DNA of 64,000 nucleotides, taken from NCBI RefSeq assembly GCF_001039355.2, contig NW_019775968.1, positions 991,449 through 1,055,448 on the forward strand, read 5' to 3'. The DNA is from Lingula anatina. Taxonomy: Eukaryota; Brachiopoda; Lingulata; Lingulida; Lingulidae. The notes beneath the pieces were generated by a model, which ran no database searches, was not told the origin of the DNA, and was given only the letters and a program-made list of their open reading frames with translations. Below, piece by piece: positions 1-13,500 of this stretch. The translations under genes and the position numbers were made by a program. Every line of letters begins with the position of its first letter. The stretch's first letter is position 1.

Positions 1-47
1 GCTTGTTTACTATGATTTCTGAATATAAATTTGATCATTTTGACCAG

Positions 48-3000
48 GCTGTCAAACCTAAGATTGGAGTGTTTTGTTTCCTGATCACTGAAGCAAGGGA
101 AACCACTGCATTAGAGATGCCAGACAGAGAGAATGCATTTGTTTTAAAGGTAAGCATTTCTTTTTTTTCTAATCTCTGTTTGTTTATTCATGATGTCTTG
201 ATCTTGGTGGGTCAGCTCAAGGACGTATATTTAATATACGTCCTTGGTCAGCTTCAGTTTGTTTTATATGTGTGTGCATGCATATGTGTATGCCTGTGTG
301 TATGCATGTGTGTGAATGCATGCATTCATGTGTGGGTGTGATTCATAGTCAACATATACCTCAAAGATGATCTATCTTGATAATCTAGTTTTTTTCCTTG
401 ACTTGTAGTTGAGTGTTATCCATTTTAATCGTGCAACCATCCTTATTTCTGTCACCATTTTTGCCAGTTAAGCTTTGAAAGGAGTGTTCTTAAAAAAAAT
501 AAACTCACTTTTAGAAACAAACCAATATCTATCCATGGATATTTTTTTTAAGTCTTTAAGTATAACAGAGAAAGGTGTTAACTGAATATCAGGACAACCA
601 TAACAAACAGTGAAGCAATCTATGTACTTCTTTATTTCTTAATGAACAATCACCCCAAGTACAAAACAATAGATAAGAACACATATATATGAATGTTTTT
701 TGCAGGCTGACAGGAATTTAGAGTATGTGTTTGAGACTTGCAGTGCAGCAGACATGCAAATGTGGCTAGAAGATATCAAAGAAAGCATGGGCCCAAACAA
801 CAGAAATGGGTGGGTAATTAAAAATGCATCAGACTGATTTATACTTCTCACAACACACAATCAATTTTGCATTTGGATCAGTTATCACATTGCCATATTC
901 CCTGTCCTACCTTGATAAACCTTGTAGCACTAGACTAAGCTTGCTCTTCCATAATGAACAACAATTGCAGTGTTTGCTCTGAAATTCTGCACCCACTGAC
1001 ATAATTTTAATGTAGGGCAAATAATTAAATTTAATCCATATCAATTCTATACAGCTAAATGAATTATTTAACTGTATATGAAAAATTAATTTTGATAGCA
1101 AGAGTTCAACTTTTCTTGAAATATCTTTTGTACATTTTAATATTTTGCTTCATTTTAGTGTCAACCCGATGTGGTGCACTTGATTGATCATCAATTTCCA
1201 TTTATTACTGTGTTTTCATTAACCTAATGAAAAATTGTTTAAATTTTATTTTGTTCTTGTTCCTATTCAGTCGCAGCTTGCCAAGTCTCCAACCTTCATT
1301 ACATGAAGTTTCTGGTAAGCTAAATTAGTCATAGTTTTGTATAAAAACACCATGCTGACAATTTATAATAATAATAATAATAATTTTTTAAAATACCTTT
1401 TTAAACTAGTGACCACTATGACTGCAGTGCCATGTCAGTTTTGAACGAAATGAACAACATACCATCATATTCCTTTGGTAATTCATTTTCAGTGCTATCA
1501 AGGGTTTTATTTTTCAGATACCACACCAATATTATACAATGACCACAGGCTGTCTAGAGGCAGTGATGTTAGCAGTGACAATCCCCCAGAACTGCCACCA
1601 AGAACACCGACACGTGTGGGAGATGGGGCACACCCACTCCACCTGTCTAGAAACAGTTCAGGAGACATGGCTGGATCACCTAGGTCAGAGAGTGGGTTTG
1701 GAGGTAGGTACTTCTTTTGCTGTGCTCTTCTTTATTGACACTGAGCCCAATGTTAATGGGCTTCTTTGGAATTTACATTAATACCCACTGGAACCATCAA
1801 GTGGTATTACAATGCTATCAGACAATTTATGAGATATTTGTCATTTTGAAAAATCATTTGCTTTGGATAAAGAAAACAATTGATTTCTTTTGCCTAGCAA
1901 TGTATTATTTTACTTGGATAATTGCAGTTTAAGTTAATCAGATATAGTGGTGAATAGAAAGCAGCCTTGCCACTTATGTTTTTTTTTCGGTACCATATCA
2001 TTTCTTGAAGTGAAATTCATTAATTCCAGAATTTATAGCAAGAGAGCCCCTTGGGCCTGATTGTTATGTGGATCAACAGCTTCGAGAGTACCCCTGGTTC
2101 CATGGTACCCTATCTCGCATGGAGGCTGCCCAGCTAGTGTTACAACATGGGGCTGATGGCCATGGGGTGTTCCTGGTTAGGCAGAGTGAGACGAGGAAGG
2201 GGGAATATGTCCTAACTTTCAACTTCCAAGGAAGAGCTAAGGTTTGTTTGCATTTTTTTCTTCTTTTATTTATTTAAAAAAAATTTTAGAAAGCTGTGAG
2301 TAAAATGTTCATCATACCTCATTTGCTTGTAGCCATAGTTAAGCTGCCCCCTCCCATTCCATTTTCAGGAGTGTAGCACATATAATATAATTTGTCATTT
2401 ATTCCCATGTGAAATTAAGATATTCTTATATAGCTCATTCTTAAACTTTATCTATTAACCATAAGTCATAATGCTCAAAATGAAACATAATCCAATAATC
2501 TATAAAAAGGATGGAATTTTGGGTCCTGAGAAGAAAATGCTGTTGCTACATTTTGTTTTTTAAACATCTCATAAAACAAACAAGATAAGGTATTTTCTTG
2601 TGTATATGTGGCAGGTGTCAGTAGATTCCAAGATGTTTCTTCTTCTTATAGGGTAGGTTGTTTGAAATATATTTAGAATGCCAATTTCAATTTAATTGCA
2701 GCACTTGCGGATGACCATAAACAATGAAGGCCAGTGTAGAGTTCAGCACCTGTGGTTTCAGACCATATTCGATATGCTGGAACACTTCCGCACTCACCCC
2801 ATTCCTCTAGAGTCTGGAGGCACCTCTGATGTCACACTGTCTGATTATGTAGTAGGGGCTAATCACTTATCACCAGGACATATTGGAGGTCACCAAGGTC
2901 AATCTGGGGGTCATCAGAGTCATGCTGGAGGTCACCAGGCCCAAGGTCATATTCAAGGTCAACGGCATAGCCCAACAGGAGGGGCTTCTTTAACCAGTGG

Positions 3001-3202
3001 TTTCCGTAGTGGTGGAATGGTACTTCATGGGGGTAATGAGCAAGGCAGGGATGTTCTTCCAACCAACAGTGGTTCTGTACGTACGAGGACAGAATCCATG
3101 GAACAGCTGATTATAAGGGACTCAACGCCTCCCTTACAGCCTCAACAAACTACACTGAATCTGCATGGAAGAGCAGTGGAGAACCATTATTCTTTTGTCT
3201 GA
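48..3202 (+). CDS. SH2B: SH2B family adaptor protein, 3' part (6 exons visible)
   Basis: Adaptor that couples receptor tyrosine kinases and JAKs to downstream signalling. Exons 48-149, 706-809, 1271-1314, 1518-1703, 2030-2241 and 2702-3202 join in frame (phases 0,2,1,1,0) and give 382 residues to the TGA at 3200. The 5' half (dimerisation region and most of the PH domain) lies before the window. Exon 1 ends the PH domain ([16 protein letters not shown]) and exon 2 continues it to the WLEDI helix. A Ser/Pro linker follows with a [11 protein letters not shown] proline motif. The SH2 domain runs from [10 protein letters not shown] through FLVRQSET (the phosphotyrosine Arg) to the HPIPLESGG end. 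A His/Gly/Gln repeat and the conserved [10 protein letters not shown] segment precede the final [12 protein letters not shown]2B1, 2 and 3 are equally close, so this is probably the single pre-duplication gene. Introns show nothing recognisable apart from listed repeats. Confidence 0.95.
218..246. repeat. Perfect short inverted repeat in an SH2B intron
   Basis: Two 14-bp arms that are exact reverse complements (CAAGGACGTATATT in the left arm) with a single-base loop. It lies in the intron after the first visible SH2B exon. Function unknown; it may be a chance hairpin or the remnant of a small foldback element. Confidence 0.8.
1365..1383. repeat. (AAT)n microsatellite
   Basis: Short trinucleotide run in an SH2B intron, seen directly. 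No coding role. Confidence 0.9.
2868..2975 (+). repeat. Gly-Gly-His-Gln tandem repeat inside the SH2B coding region
   Basis: Downstream of the SH2 domain the protein reads as repeats of GGHQ plus two or three residues ([21 protein letters not shown]). Each is encoded by a roughly 21-nt unit beginning GGxGGTCAYCA. Unit similarity at the DNA level suggests recent tandem expansion. I recall no matching His-rich tract in vertebrate SH2B proteins. Confidence 0.85.
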
Positions 3203-5663
3203 GTAACATTTATTAGATTGATAAAATGCTTAAATGAGGTAATATTAACTTGTGACACCTGCTGATTCTTGCCTGTATTTATAGTCCAAAATTTTGAATT
3301 ATATTTGAAGCCTGCTTCAATGGGGATCAACAGAGATAGCCTTTTATGATGCTGTAGGCACTGGGTGTCATCATATGTGACTAGACATGAGATGTGGTTC
3401 ACTTGTTAGTGATTGGAGTGAAACTCTGTTCCTAGGAATGTTGTTCTTAAAAGCAATACAAAAAGGGTGTGCATAACATGACTAATTTTTACTGTGTGCA
3501 ATGGACTAAAAATTTACTGAATTTGAGAGAAAACAATTACAGAAATATCCGTAGATAAATTTTGTCAGCTTTTATTCATTGCACTGTGTTATCTAGTCAG
3601 CCATTACTTATAACCCACTCTCTTCCAAGTCCGATGAAATCCCACAAGACTGGGCTATCTTGGATGATCCCTATTTTCAGCTGCCAATTTGGATGTTACC
3701 CTTGGTACTGCTTTGAACAAGAATATTGCTTTCAGTATTAATTACCTATGGTGAAATGAAAGACTGATGTGAGAGAAGAATATATAAATGTAACATAGTA
3801 AGTTGAGATTGTTACAATATCTGCTTTGGTCCTGTGTAATGGTTAAGAGTGAAAATTCCTCGTTTGGGATAACCTTTTCCATTTTTGACACAAACTTTTC
3901 AATCTTACTAAGAGGATTTAAGCTTTGAAATGGTATTCTCTTGTCTCTAGGGTACATTGTTGTTTTGTACTTCAACAGTGTCTCATTTATAGGGAGTTGA
4001 GGTTTTGTTGCATTGATTTGTACAGTGGAACATACCATGTTTTGTTGTTCTTGTTAACCTGTTGAAATCAAGAGTATTGATAGCTAGGTAAAAACAATTA
4101 TTACAGTGATAAGTAGAGAAGTGTGGATTTCATTTTGTTTTTAAGAGAGTAGATAAATGTGTGAAGTTTTTTATTAGCAGAATATTTTGTTCATTAGTGA
4201 GTAAAACAAGGTTGTTCATTTATTATCAAACTTACATCTACAGAACTCAATGGCTGCTAGCTTAAAGGGTATTTTTTGTTCATTGTACAAGAAAGGTACA
4301 TGCTCTTTGTTAAGGGAGAGTGGACCATTTAACAGACATCTCATAAGAATCTAAGCATAAAGGCTAAGCTTTTTCTTACAGTGGGAGATTGACATAGTAA
4401 TCCTGTTCCAATTTTTTCATTTAATGCCCACATAACTTGTTTTTGATTTGGTATAATTCTTAGTAAAATTCCTTTTAGTATATTGCACTTTTTTGTTTCA
4501 AGGTTTTGACCAATACTTTTATTTATTTTATTAAGAAATGAAAAATGTGTTATTGTAATTTCAATATGTTTTTTTTTTTTACTTGGACCATGTTGTCATT
4601 TCTGGCAATGCTGTTAGATTTCGTTATTGTACTTTCATTCCTAAAGGATTTAAAAAAAAAATCCCCCAAATTTGAGCAGGATATGTTAGGAAACATAGGT
4701 CATAGAACTTTTTTCTTTGTTTTTCTGTTTGACAGTTATAGATTTTTTTTTCATTAAGTCTATGTCTCATGCTTGTTTTGTGTGTGCTAATTATTTATTG
4801 ACTTAAATATTTAAATCATGTTTTTTTTTTCATTTTTAATTTTTAAGTGTTGTTCTTTTTTTCATGATTTATGTACATTTAATTATGTCCACTTCAGAGG
4901 GGATGGTTTTACCTCATGACCCACATAATCAATCATGCTCTGGTCACAAGAACCTAATGCATTCACTGTTTATTAAGCAGCTTTTTTAGAGTAATATTAC
5001 CTGACTAAATCCCATGGTGTTCAACGATAGACCATCTTTGACTCGAAAACCAAAAGTTTTTTTTCACTGTTACACGAATTATATGAAATCTTAGATGAAA
5101 TTAGATTATATGTTTATCTTACCTAGTGATTGGTAGTTAAATATTACTTGATTTAAAGTGGTAATGATGGGTGTGATACTGTGCATCACAATAGTATGCG
5201 AGGTGTACCAGTTACATGACAGTTTCAATTTTGTATTATCTGATCAATTACTTTTGCCAGAGATGACTCTCACTCACCTCTGCATAAACCCTTCTTAGCA
5301 AGTTAATGTTGGTGGATACGTTGAAATGAAATTTCATTTTTCTCTTTTTGTGCTGTTAATGTCAAAAAATTGAGATTAAAAAATGCACTATTTTTAAAAG
5401 TGAGGATGTGTAGTAATATTGATATAATAAAATTGCAGTTAAACAAAAAGGTTTACCTTTAGATTGATAGATTATATTAAGGTTATGTATTTCAAAATAC
5501 ACTTTTGTTCTAAATACTGTTGTAAACATATGGTATTCAAAATGTGCAAGGTATGTTTATGCCTGTATGATTTTATTTCTTACTGTTTCAATATATATGT
5601 AAAAAACTGAAATTCATGTATAACAAGAGTTAAAGGAACTCTTAACACGAAAAACAGTTATCT

Positions 5664-5691
5664 TCCCCCCTTCCCCCCCCCCTCCCCCACC
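5664..5691. repeat. C-rich homopolymer tract
   Basis: A run of C interrupted by TT and T, in otherwise AT-rich DNA. On the - strand it is a G-run tract. Low complexity only. Confidence 0.8.
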
Positions 5692-7678
5692 TTGAAGGTT
5701 TCAACACATCTCCACCATCCCTTAATAGTTAATACATAACCAGCATTGCCCCTCTGACATGGACACACTGATTTCAGGTTGATTTTTCTAAGATTAACTT
5801 AAGCCAATTGTATTTTGTACACAGATTCAATTTTCATTTACAGTAAAAGTGCACTTTTTTGCACAAGTAGTAATTTCGACGTTTGGTGAGCACATAACTG
5901 GCATTAAAGATATTTGTGCAGGTAATATGAATTGAAAGTAAATAGATAAATACTGTAAAAACTTCTCTGAGCTGTCTCTTCAAGGTTACATAGAAAGTTC
6001 AAGAAAATAATGACATCATATAATAAACTAGCTTGATGCTTTGTGATTTTATAGCCTCATTTTGTGTTACAGTACTTACAATATTGCATTCAATTTCAAC
6101 AAATGATTTTGGGGATGAATGTATTATTCCCGAAAGTGACCATCTTGCTCTCATAAGAAAAGTGGTTTTAAGAGAACAGATATAGATGTGTGCAATCTTG
6201 AAACGGTATTTGAACTTGCTGTAAGATGAAGGAATTCCCTATTACTGGACAAGGTTGCATTCAGATTAAAGCAGAAAATATCTGCAGTCTGTATTCTTAT
6301 ATGATGCAACAGTGTATATATGAGTTTTTGTGGAACCAAATCCTTCAGTAGCTTTAAAATAAGGTTTATTTTTTACAATGATTTTTCAGCAGATTTTTGC
6401 AATAAATTATGCTAGTTATGTTGAAGAAGATGCCTGCATGAAAATCTAATAAAGGTATGATCAACAAAGTATGATTTTCTGTGTTGATGCCAAACATTTT
6501 GATGTTTCTATGGAATTAGGTGTAGGTCCTTGAAGTATGAAATAAGCCCTACACCTACAAAATAGTTTTAACTCAGATATATCTACTACTAGTATAAAGC
6601 AATGGGCAACGCTTGACTCAAGCACCATATCTTTATTTGATATACTTTTTTTACAACCAAAATCAATTTATTATGACACAATATCAGACATGATAGCTTC
6701 CTGTAACTGCTGCTACAAAAATAACTGAAATTTAACACAAACTCTGAAGACCAAGACAGGCAGTTTATGCAATTCCTTTCCACAAAGTAACCAATATTGT
6801 TATGAAGTATATCCACAGAACCAGTGATATTAAAAACAATTTTAAAGAATTCTGTAACATTTGATAATCAATTCAACATACTGGTGTGTTGCTTCTCCAA
6901 TTGTGAATATAATTAAATATAGGCCATAAAGTACTGTTAAATGCAAATTGTATTATTATCCTTGACAGAACCCAAGCTTTTCCACATGATGGTACACCAA
7001 TCTGTCATGGCAGTTGTGCTCAGCAGTTGGGCTTTTCACCTTTAATATAAGCACATTAAATGCTATGCATAGCAGCTCTTGAAGTTACTTAATTTAAAAG
7101 ATACTGTTTACAGGATTTCTATTGCCTTCTTTTATTTAGATAGACTAATTGTGTATAAAGACATGTTACACTCTGTAATTATTAAAACCCTTGCTCACAT
7201 GTTACATATCTATGATAAAGTGAAAATGTAATGAATGCACAATACCTTCACCTAAAAAATTAAAAAAAAAAATTAATAATGGTATTTTAACAAATACCAA
7301 TGAGATTTTAGAGTTAAGAATAGGATAATGATCTGTAGGTACAAGGGAATAAATGAAAACTGTGCAAACAAATTTATTTTCTGTACCAATATTCCACAAA
7401 TGTCCCCTTTATTTTTAAAAATTCCACCTTAAAATATGTCACAAACATCTTTTTTCTTGAAGCCCACATCATTTCCTAACCCATTTAGACATACACACAT
7501 GTATATTTCCTTCACTTTAAACTTTGTACACGTAATATTTTTAAATTTATATTGTTGTTTAATTTAAGTTACTCAGTTCTATATGTCTATGAACTTCATA
7601 CCCACATATCCAACCACCTAATATATTCTAATATATTTTCCATCCCTTATAAGATATTTCTTTGGTTTAATACCACTG

Positions 7679-7679
<1 letters not shown>

Positions 7680-7766
<87 letters not shown>
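7680..7766. repeat. (TA)n microsatellite, about 43 units
   Basis: Uninterrupted TA dinucleotides. The apparent poly-Ile-Tyr ORFs on both strands over this tract are artefacts of the repeat. It lies in the presumed intergenic or 3' UTR zone between SH2B and CASP. Confidence 0.97.
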
Positions 7767-7769
<3 letters not shown>

Positions 7770-8066
7770 TATGCCACTCCCTTTCTTTTTCCATGCAGAC
7801 CAAACAGCTTTCCACTAAAATTTCTCCCCATGCACATGCCTCATGTGTTCTGCAAACCTGAAGATATAAAGATATTCCTTTATAATTTAAATTTTAAATT
7901 AATAGTTTTATATCTCTGACCTAAAATCATTTCTTGGTTAAAGCTATTTTTATGTAATTTAACTTAAAATGTCATTACATTATATTAAAACTTTTATTGT
8001 CATACAAAGAAGAAAAGAGATATAAGAGAATTGTCAAAATCAATTTAATAATCCCAAAACATATCC

Positions 8067-10545
8067 TTACTTTTGATGACACTCAAATGATGTGTCTCTG
8101 TTAAGTGTCTGGGTATAGGCAAGTTTGTATAGCACCTAAATAGCAAAAATGTAAGAAATAGGTCAAAAGAATATAGCAGAGCAATATAATAACCATGTGT
8201 TTCTTCTCAGATGTAAATATCAAAATTTAATGAGATAAAGATATAATTGTGTGACTGGCTCAGTCAGTACATACCAAGAACACCAGGCAATGCAGGATGA
8301 GCAAATAGAAAAAAGTTACTCCTCTTGCAATCTTGTTTCCCATGATCATGCGGCCCTAGCAAATTGAGAGAAACAAAGTTACACCATATAGTGTATAGTT
8401 ATTTGAAGTGAAGCTTTTCACCCTTAAGTTTAATTTCATTTTTACATTCAAACTCAATATTTGATCCATCGGAGGACTACTGGATCTTGTTCTTAACTTA
8501 CCAGACTCAGAGTAATCTTGTCATGGGGTTTCAGATTCCTGTACTTCCTGGCTTTTTCCTACAATTATATCAGTGGCATTTCAATGAAAAACTGGTATTG
8601 GGATCAATTCAGATTTTTTTAATCATTCTTTATGTCAATTTTGAGTCAATAATAGTACAGTAAGTTTTAACTGAGGGTGGAGAATTAAGGACTTTCAAGT
8701 TTGTTTGAAACTTTTTTATCAGAGCTGATCATCATAAGACCTGATTAAAATTTGTTCAATTAAATATCCAATTTTAAATTAGGTTAAAAACAACCTAAAA
8801 CCATCTTCTTCAAAAACCATAGACATAAAATCAGTTTGCCTTTCTGCTGAAGGATGAAAAGGGATCCAACCTTTCCTCATATTGTGAGGAATACCTGCTC
8901 TCAGTGCCATCATCTGCAGCACCACTACCCTGGGTAAAATATACATTTTTCTTATAGTATTTCCCATATTTTTTTAAAAAAAATTCTATACTACCAATTT
9001 ATCATTTGCCATCAAAATCTTAACTTAAAACATTTATTATTATCTTTCCACTCTGTAAATTATCTGAAGCAAGTTGCTTTCCATATATCAAATTCCTTAA
9101 CATGCACTAAATTTGGTTACAGTGAATTTACTATAACTATTATGCAACTTATACAGGGTCTCACTTAACCCTCAATATGCTAATACAACAGTGAACTAAC
9201 TGCTAAATGTATCACCTTGTGGGGGTAGCTCTGTAGAAATTTGATCTTCTCATACAGTTTGACGTTGTCAGATCTCAACTTATCCATCTCATTCTGTACC
9301 AGCTGGATCTGTTTCTGCTGACTCAAGTTTTCCTGGAAAGACGTTCCCAAAACTGTGTATAACAATCACTGGTAAAAAACTTCCTTACATCTAGCTGAAA
9401 GGTTATTTTTCACACTTCAGCAGCCAAGCCCACAATAAAAAGAAAATTAGTTAATAAAAAAGACTGTAGTTCACAGTAGGAAGGGTTTCATTAAAGTTTC
9501 TTATAGTTCGCAAATCCATCTACATCTACTATTCCATCTTATTCTTTATTTCGAATGTAACAATCAAAACACAACAGAAACAAAAAAGAGCAGCTCAGAG
9601 ACAAAAACACTGCCAAAAAATACAATGTATCATTTAGCACTTAGAAGCAAGTGATGCTGTCTTACAGCCTCCAGTTCCTGTGCCCTCAGCCTGAACCTCT
9701 CCCTCTGACTTTGGATGATAGGCAGCAGGGAGTCCGCAGCACCTGCCAAGGCAGGGTTGGCTAGAGTGGGACACAAAAAATTAAGAATTATCACTAACTA
9801 TAAATCAACCTATTTAATCAATTTCACATTATCTTTATTGCAATTAAAATAACTCATCCACATATTTTACAAAATATATATCACAGTACATGCACTACAA
9901 TAGTTGCAGATTATTAACTTGAATCTATAGCTCCTTTTATACAAATGAAATATAGTGTTACGAAATACCTGTATCTATGAAAGAATCTTTGACTGCCTCT
10001 GCTACTGCCTCTATGTTGGAATGTTGAGATGGCTCACCCTACAAAATAGAGAACTACATGAAAAGAATGGCATTGTATAAAATATGTATGTCCAATAAAT
10101 AAATCAATTTGAATCATAATGCATGTACTTGTCTGGGAGATAAAGACTGCATAATTACAGTAAGATTACTTCATGTTTAAGGATTAAAAAGAGGGATGTA
10201 TAAACAATACATTCAGTTTTGCAACAATGATTATGTTGTCAATTTGAACCAGTGAGAAAAAAATCTATTGTTGCATCCTGTTGTTCTTGGGCCATTGGCA
10301 ATTGTCAGATTTGTTGTAATTTCAGTAGTACTATATTTAGTACTGACTATTTTAGGTCTTTCAAAAACACATGTAATATACCAATAAATATGAAGATGTT
10401 CTGGTTACCTCTCCCTCTCCTCTGAACATTGATGATAATGCATTGACCTTCCTCAGATCTTCCTCAAGTTGTGAGATGAGTTGCTTCTGCTCCTGCACTG
10501 TGGTCACAGCCTCATTGTACTGGTCCTGAAGCTGGCTGTAACGAC
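8067..10545 (-). CDS. CUX1 (CASP isoform): CASP-specific 3' exon cassette (8 exons), downstream of the homeobox exons
   Basis: Eight small exons (10409-10545, 9969-10038, 9666-9760, 9216-9332, 8840-8929, 8502-8558, 8275-8355, 8067-8135) encode the CASP C-terminus. The first begins with GT, completing a Gly codon with the last G of shared exon 19541-19701. The 8840-8929 exon has no usable GT donor: the in-frame, homology-supported end is AAAG followed by GCAAAC, so the intron 8559-8839 is called GC-AG. The last two exons encode the hydrophobic span and a short lumenal tail ending [10 protein letters not shown] before TAA. Splicing to this cassette skips the whole CUT/homeobox region, a jump of about 9 kb. 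Confidence 0.93.
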
Positions 10546-13500
10546 CTGAACATTGCAAAATGGATTTTACTACAACAATAGCTATATTTCAATTATACTT
10601 TTTTCCCATAAATGTCCTGTGGTCATAGGCTCAATGTGCCTGTGGTCTAGTATTGTAATATAGATTTGATTACAGTTCTAATGAGAACCATGAATTCACG
10701 CAGACAGAAAAAATGAAATGTTGGGCATGATTGGGAAAAGGCTGAGAGGATTTGTATAACCTTGCAGCTTAATATCAATAATGGAATCAGGCGCTGACTT
10801 CAAAATAAAACATCTTTTGGTGTTGAAACTTTTGGTTCATTTCTTGTTTTTAATTATTGAAGTATTGCCAAAAACATCCATTTGTATGTACTTCTCAAAA
10901 GTCAAATAAGTTGCACAGGAAAAGACCAGGTGAACATGGACATGACCATGCCTGTTTGAAATCAATGTTTCTCATGGGAGTTAACAGCAGCAAGCACAAG
11001 GGTGTAGACCAAAGTTGGGGCCCAGTATCCATTAAGGGTTGACAGTCCCACCTCTCATCAATTACAATGGACAATGTGACAGGAAAATGTGCACAACTTT
11101 GTCATTATCAACTCCACTGGCTGGTACCAAGGACTGATTGAACTTGGGGAGATACTTGTAATACAGTACATGCTAGTAATTCTAATAAATTATATGTTGT
11201 AACAGAGGTTATAGTGTCAAAAGGTGAAAAAAACAATAGTGTTTGATATAGCTACATGACTTTTCTGTCCTGTAACAGATTCTCTGCAGACACGGGTGAA
11301 TGGATGAATTCATGAAACACAAAAAGGTTTTGTTCTGAGCTTTTACTAATATTCAAATGGGTTTTCTGGTATGTGTGTGTGTGTCAGTAATATTTTATTC
11401 CACCATAAATTGTTTGTTTTATAAAATGTAGACATGTAAGACTCAAATTGAAATTTTAAGTTTTATTTATGTAATATGTCTATTTACTGTTCCCCAAATG
11501 CATACTTTAAATGTTTGAGTAAATTTAAATAGTTTAATATTTTAAAAGGATAATATATAAAAATTATCACCCAACAACTGATAATGAATATGACAAAAAC
11601 CAGTTCATTAGTACAAATAATTTTATTATCTAAGCATTTTGGTCACATTTACATTAGTCCAAGTGGCCTACTACTATTGTTGTCTATCACTATAAATTAT
11701 GTAAAGTTATGAATCTCTTGCATATGTGTATAACTAAATTGCACTATAGTATTATTCCACTTCCATTTGACTCGCATACAAATGATAAAAAAAGTCCCAC
11801 AATGCACGTAGTACTTGGGCAAGAAAAATAAAATATTGCAACATCAAAAATGACTAGTATTTTGTGACCTTCAGGTCTGTTGAAATAGCACGGACTTATA
11901 TAACTTAAACAAAACAAAACTGAACCTATTTTACAGCACAAAACCCATGCCATAGGAAAACTATTATTGCATCTGAACATAAAGCAAGGATGTGTGACTT
12001 ACATGAACTAGTGACACACTGAGAAAAGGATTGCAAAAGATACAACATGCACCATTAATTTTGGATATCTAAATCCATATTGATATTTAAAAAATTAGAA
12101 TATACAATTCTCATATCTTGGCATAAATTTTACTATTCATTCAGCATGTCTAGCACATGTAACTTATTCATATTACTACCACATAATCTAGAAAAGCTTA
12201 AATAAACTAAGGCTGCATTCAGAACAGCAGACTAACTAGTCCGTGGGCCAAATATGGCGACCGACAAAAAAGTTTGACATCTAATCTTCTAATAGACACT
12301 GTATAGGTTCCCCATGGGGAAGCATTCAAGTGGGTCGGCCATATTTGACCCGTGGACTAGTCAGTCCGCTGTTCTAAATGCGGCCTAAGAAACAAAGATA
12401 AAAAGACACTGCATCTGGAATGAAATGTGTGCAAGACGTCAGGAATAAAAGAATCATCTTTAGGTGGGTAGATTCGTCATTTGTAAACTTTGGCTAAAAT
12501 GTTCATGTTTGCACCAATTCAATTACAGAAAGAGTTGTGTCACTGGTAAAATGATTAGTGTAGCAATGGAAAACTTGTCAGTTTTCCTTCAGTTTCTTAT
12601 AAAGCAGCAAGTAGCAACCAAGAAATTCTGAGGCACCAAATTCAGGAAAAATCACTTTTTCCACCATAAATTATATTTTAAAATAACACCCGCAGGCTAA
12701 AGCATTTTGAATTTTTTTGATTAGAAAAAAATGTGGTTTGTGAAGATATGCATGTTCATTACAAAGAACACTCTCAAAGACTGCTTTCAACATGATGGCA
12801 ACTTTCTGTACTGGAATATTTACCCTGGCACCACCACACATCAAAAAATAATAAAGCACTGTTTCCATAAATGAGATCAGATCCACTTCCAAATCTTTGT
12901 CTATTTAAAATGCCTCAATGGTCAACTCACAAATACAATCTTTCTTCACAATAATTGTGATAACAATTTGAAAACACATACAAATTTGCACTTCACATCT
13001 TACTGACATCACATTACATGACACAGTTTAGCACCTATACTATAAGAAGTAGTGACTTAATGAGCCAATAGCACAACATAAATGTATGCTTAATATAATA
13101 TTTGCTTAAATGAAGTATTGCAGGTCATTATTTACAAATAACCCTTTCACCATTTCATAAGAAAAAAGTATGTACAGACGTAGAATGTGTAAATGTTCAT
13201 ACAAAATTACAAAATAGTTTTGTTGGACAAAAATATTAGATGTAATATAATCGTTGACAAGTGGGCATAGTCTGCTTTTTCATTTACATTGCACAGTAAG
13301 TAACAGGCCATTACATTCACTAGAGGTCTGTTGATATTCAGATCTTTTTCATGAAAAAAAAATGAACACATCTTAAAAATAGACAATTTACAAGTTTGTC
13401 CTGTGATCGGAGGGTGAAACTTCACTCCCCAGCATGGCATTAAAAGCTGTGTCCTTGCTGTTTGGAAGGAAGAGGCATTAACACTTCATATTTTGCACTT

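Larger units (their letters stand above)
3203..8066. other. Convergent 3' UTRs and intergenic DNA between SH2B (+) and CASP (-)
   Basis: No ORF here resembles a known protein. The stretch must hold the SH2B 3' UTR from the left and the CASP 3' UTR from the right. Several AATAAA-like hexamers occur (for example near 6400 and 6450 on +, and near 7410 and 7995 on -), but I cannot decide which are used. It also holds a C-rich tract and a TA microsatellite. Cuts and ends cannot be placed without transcripts. Confidence 0.6.

Noticed and set aside
7552-7818. ORFs with long Ile-Tyr repeats on both strands
   Set aside because: They are translations of the TA microsatellite; no homology or splice context.
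10857-11042. 61-residue ORF between homeobox and CASP exons
   Set aside because: Resembles no known protein, lies on the opposite strand to the gene, and has no supporting context. Left as non-coding.
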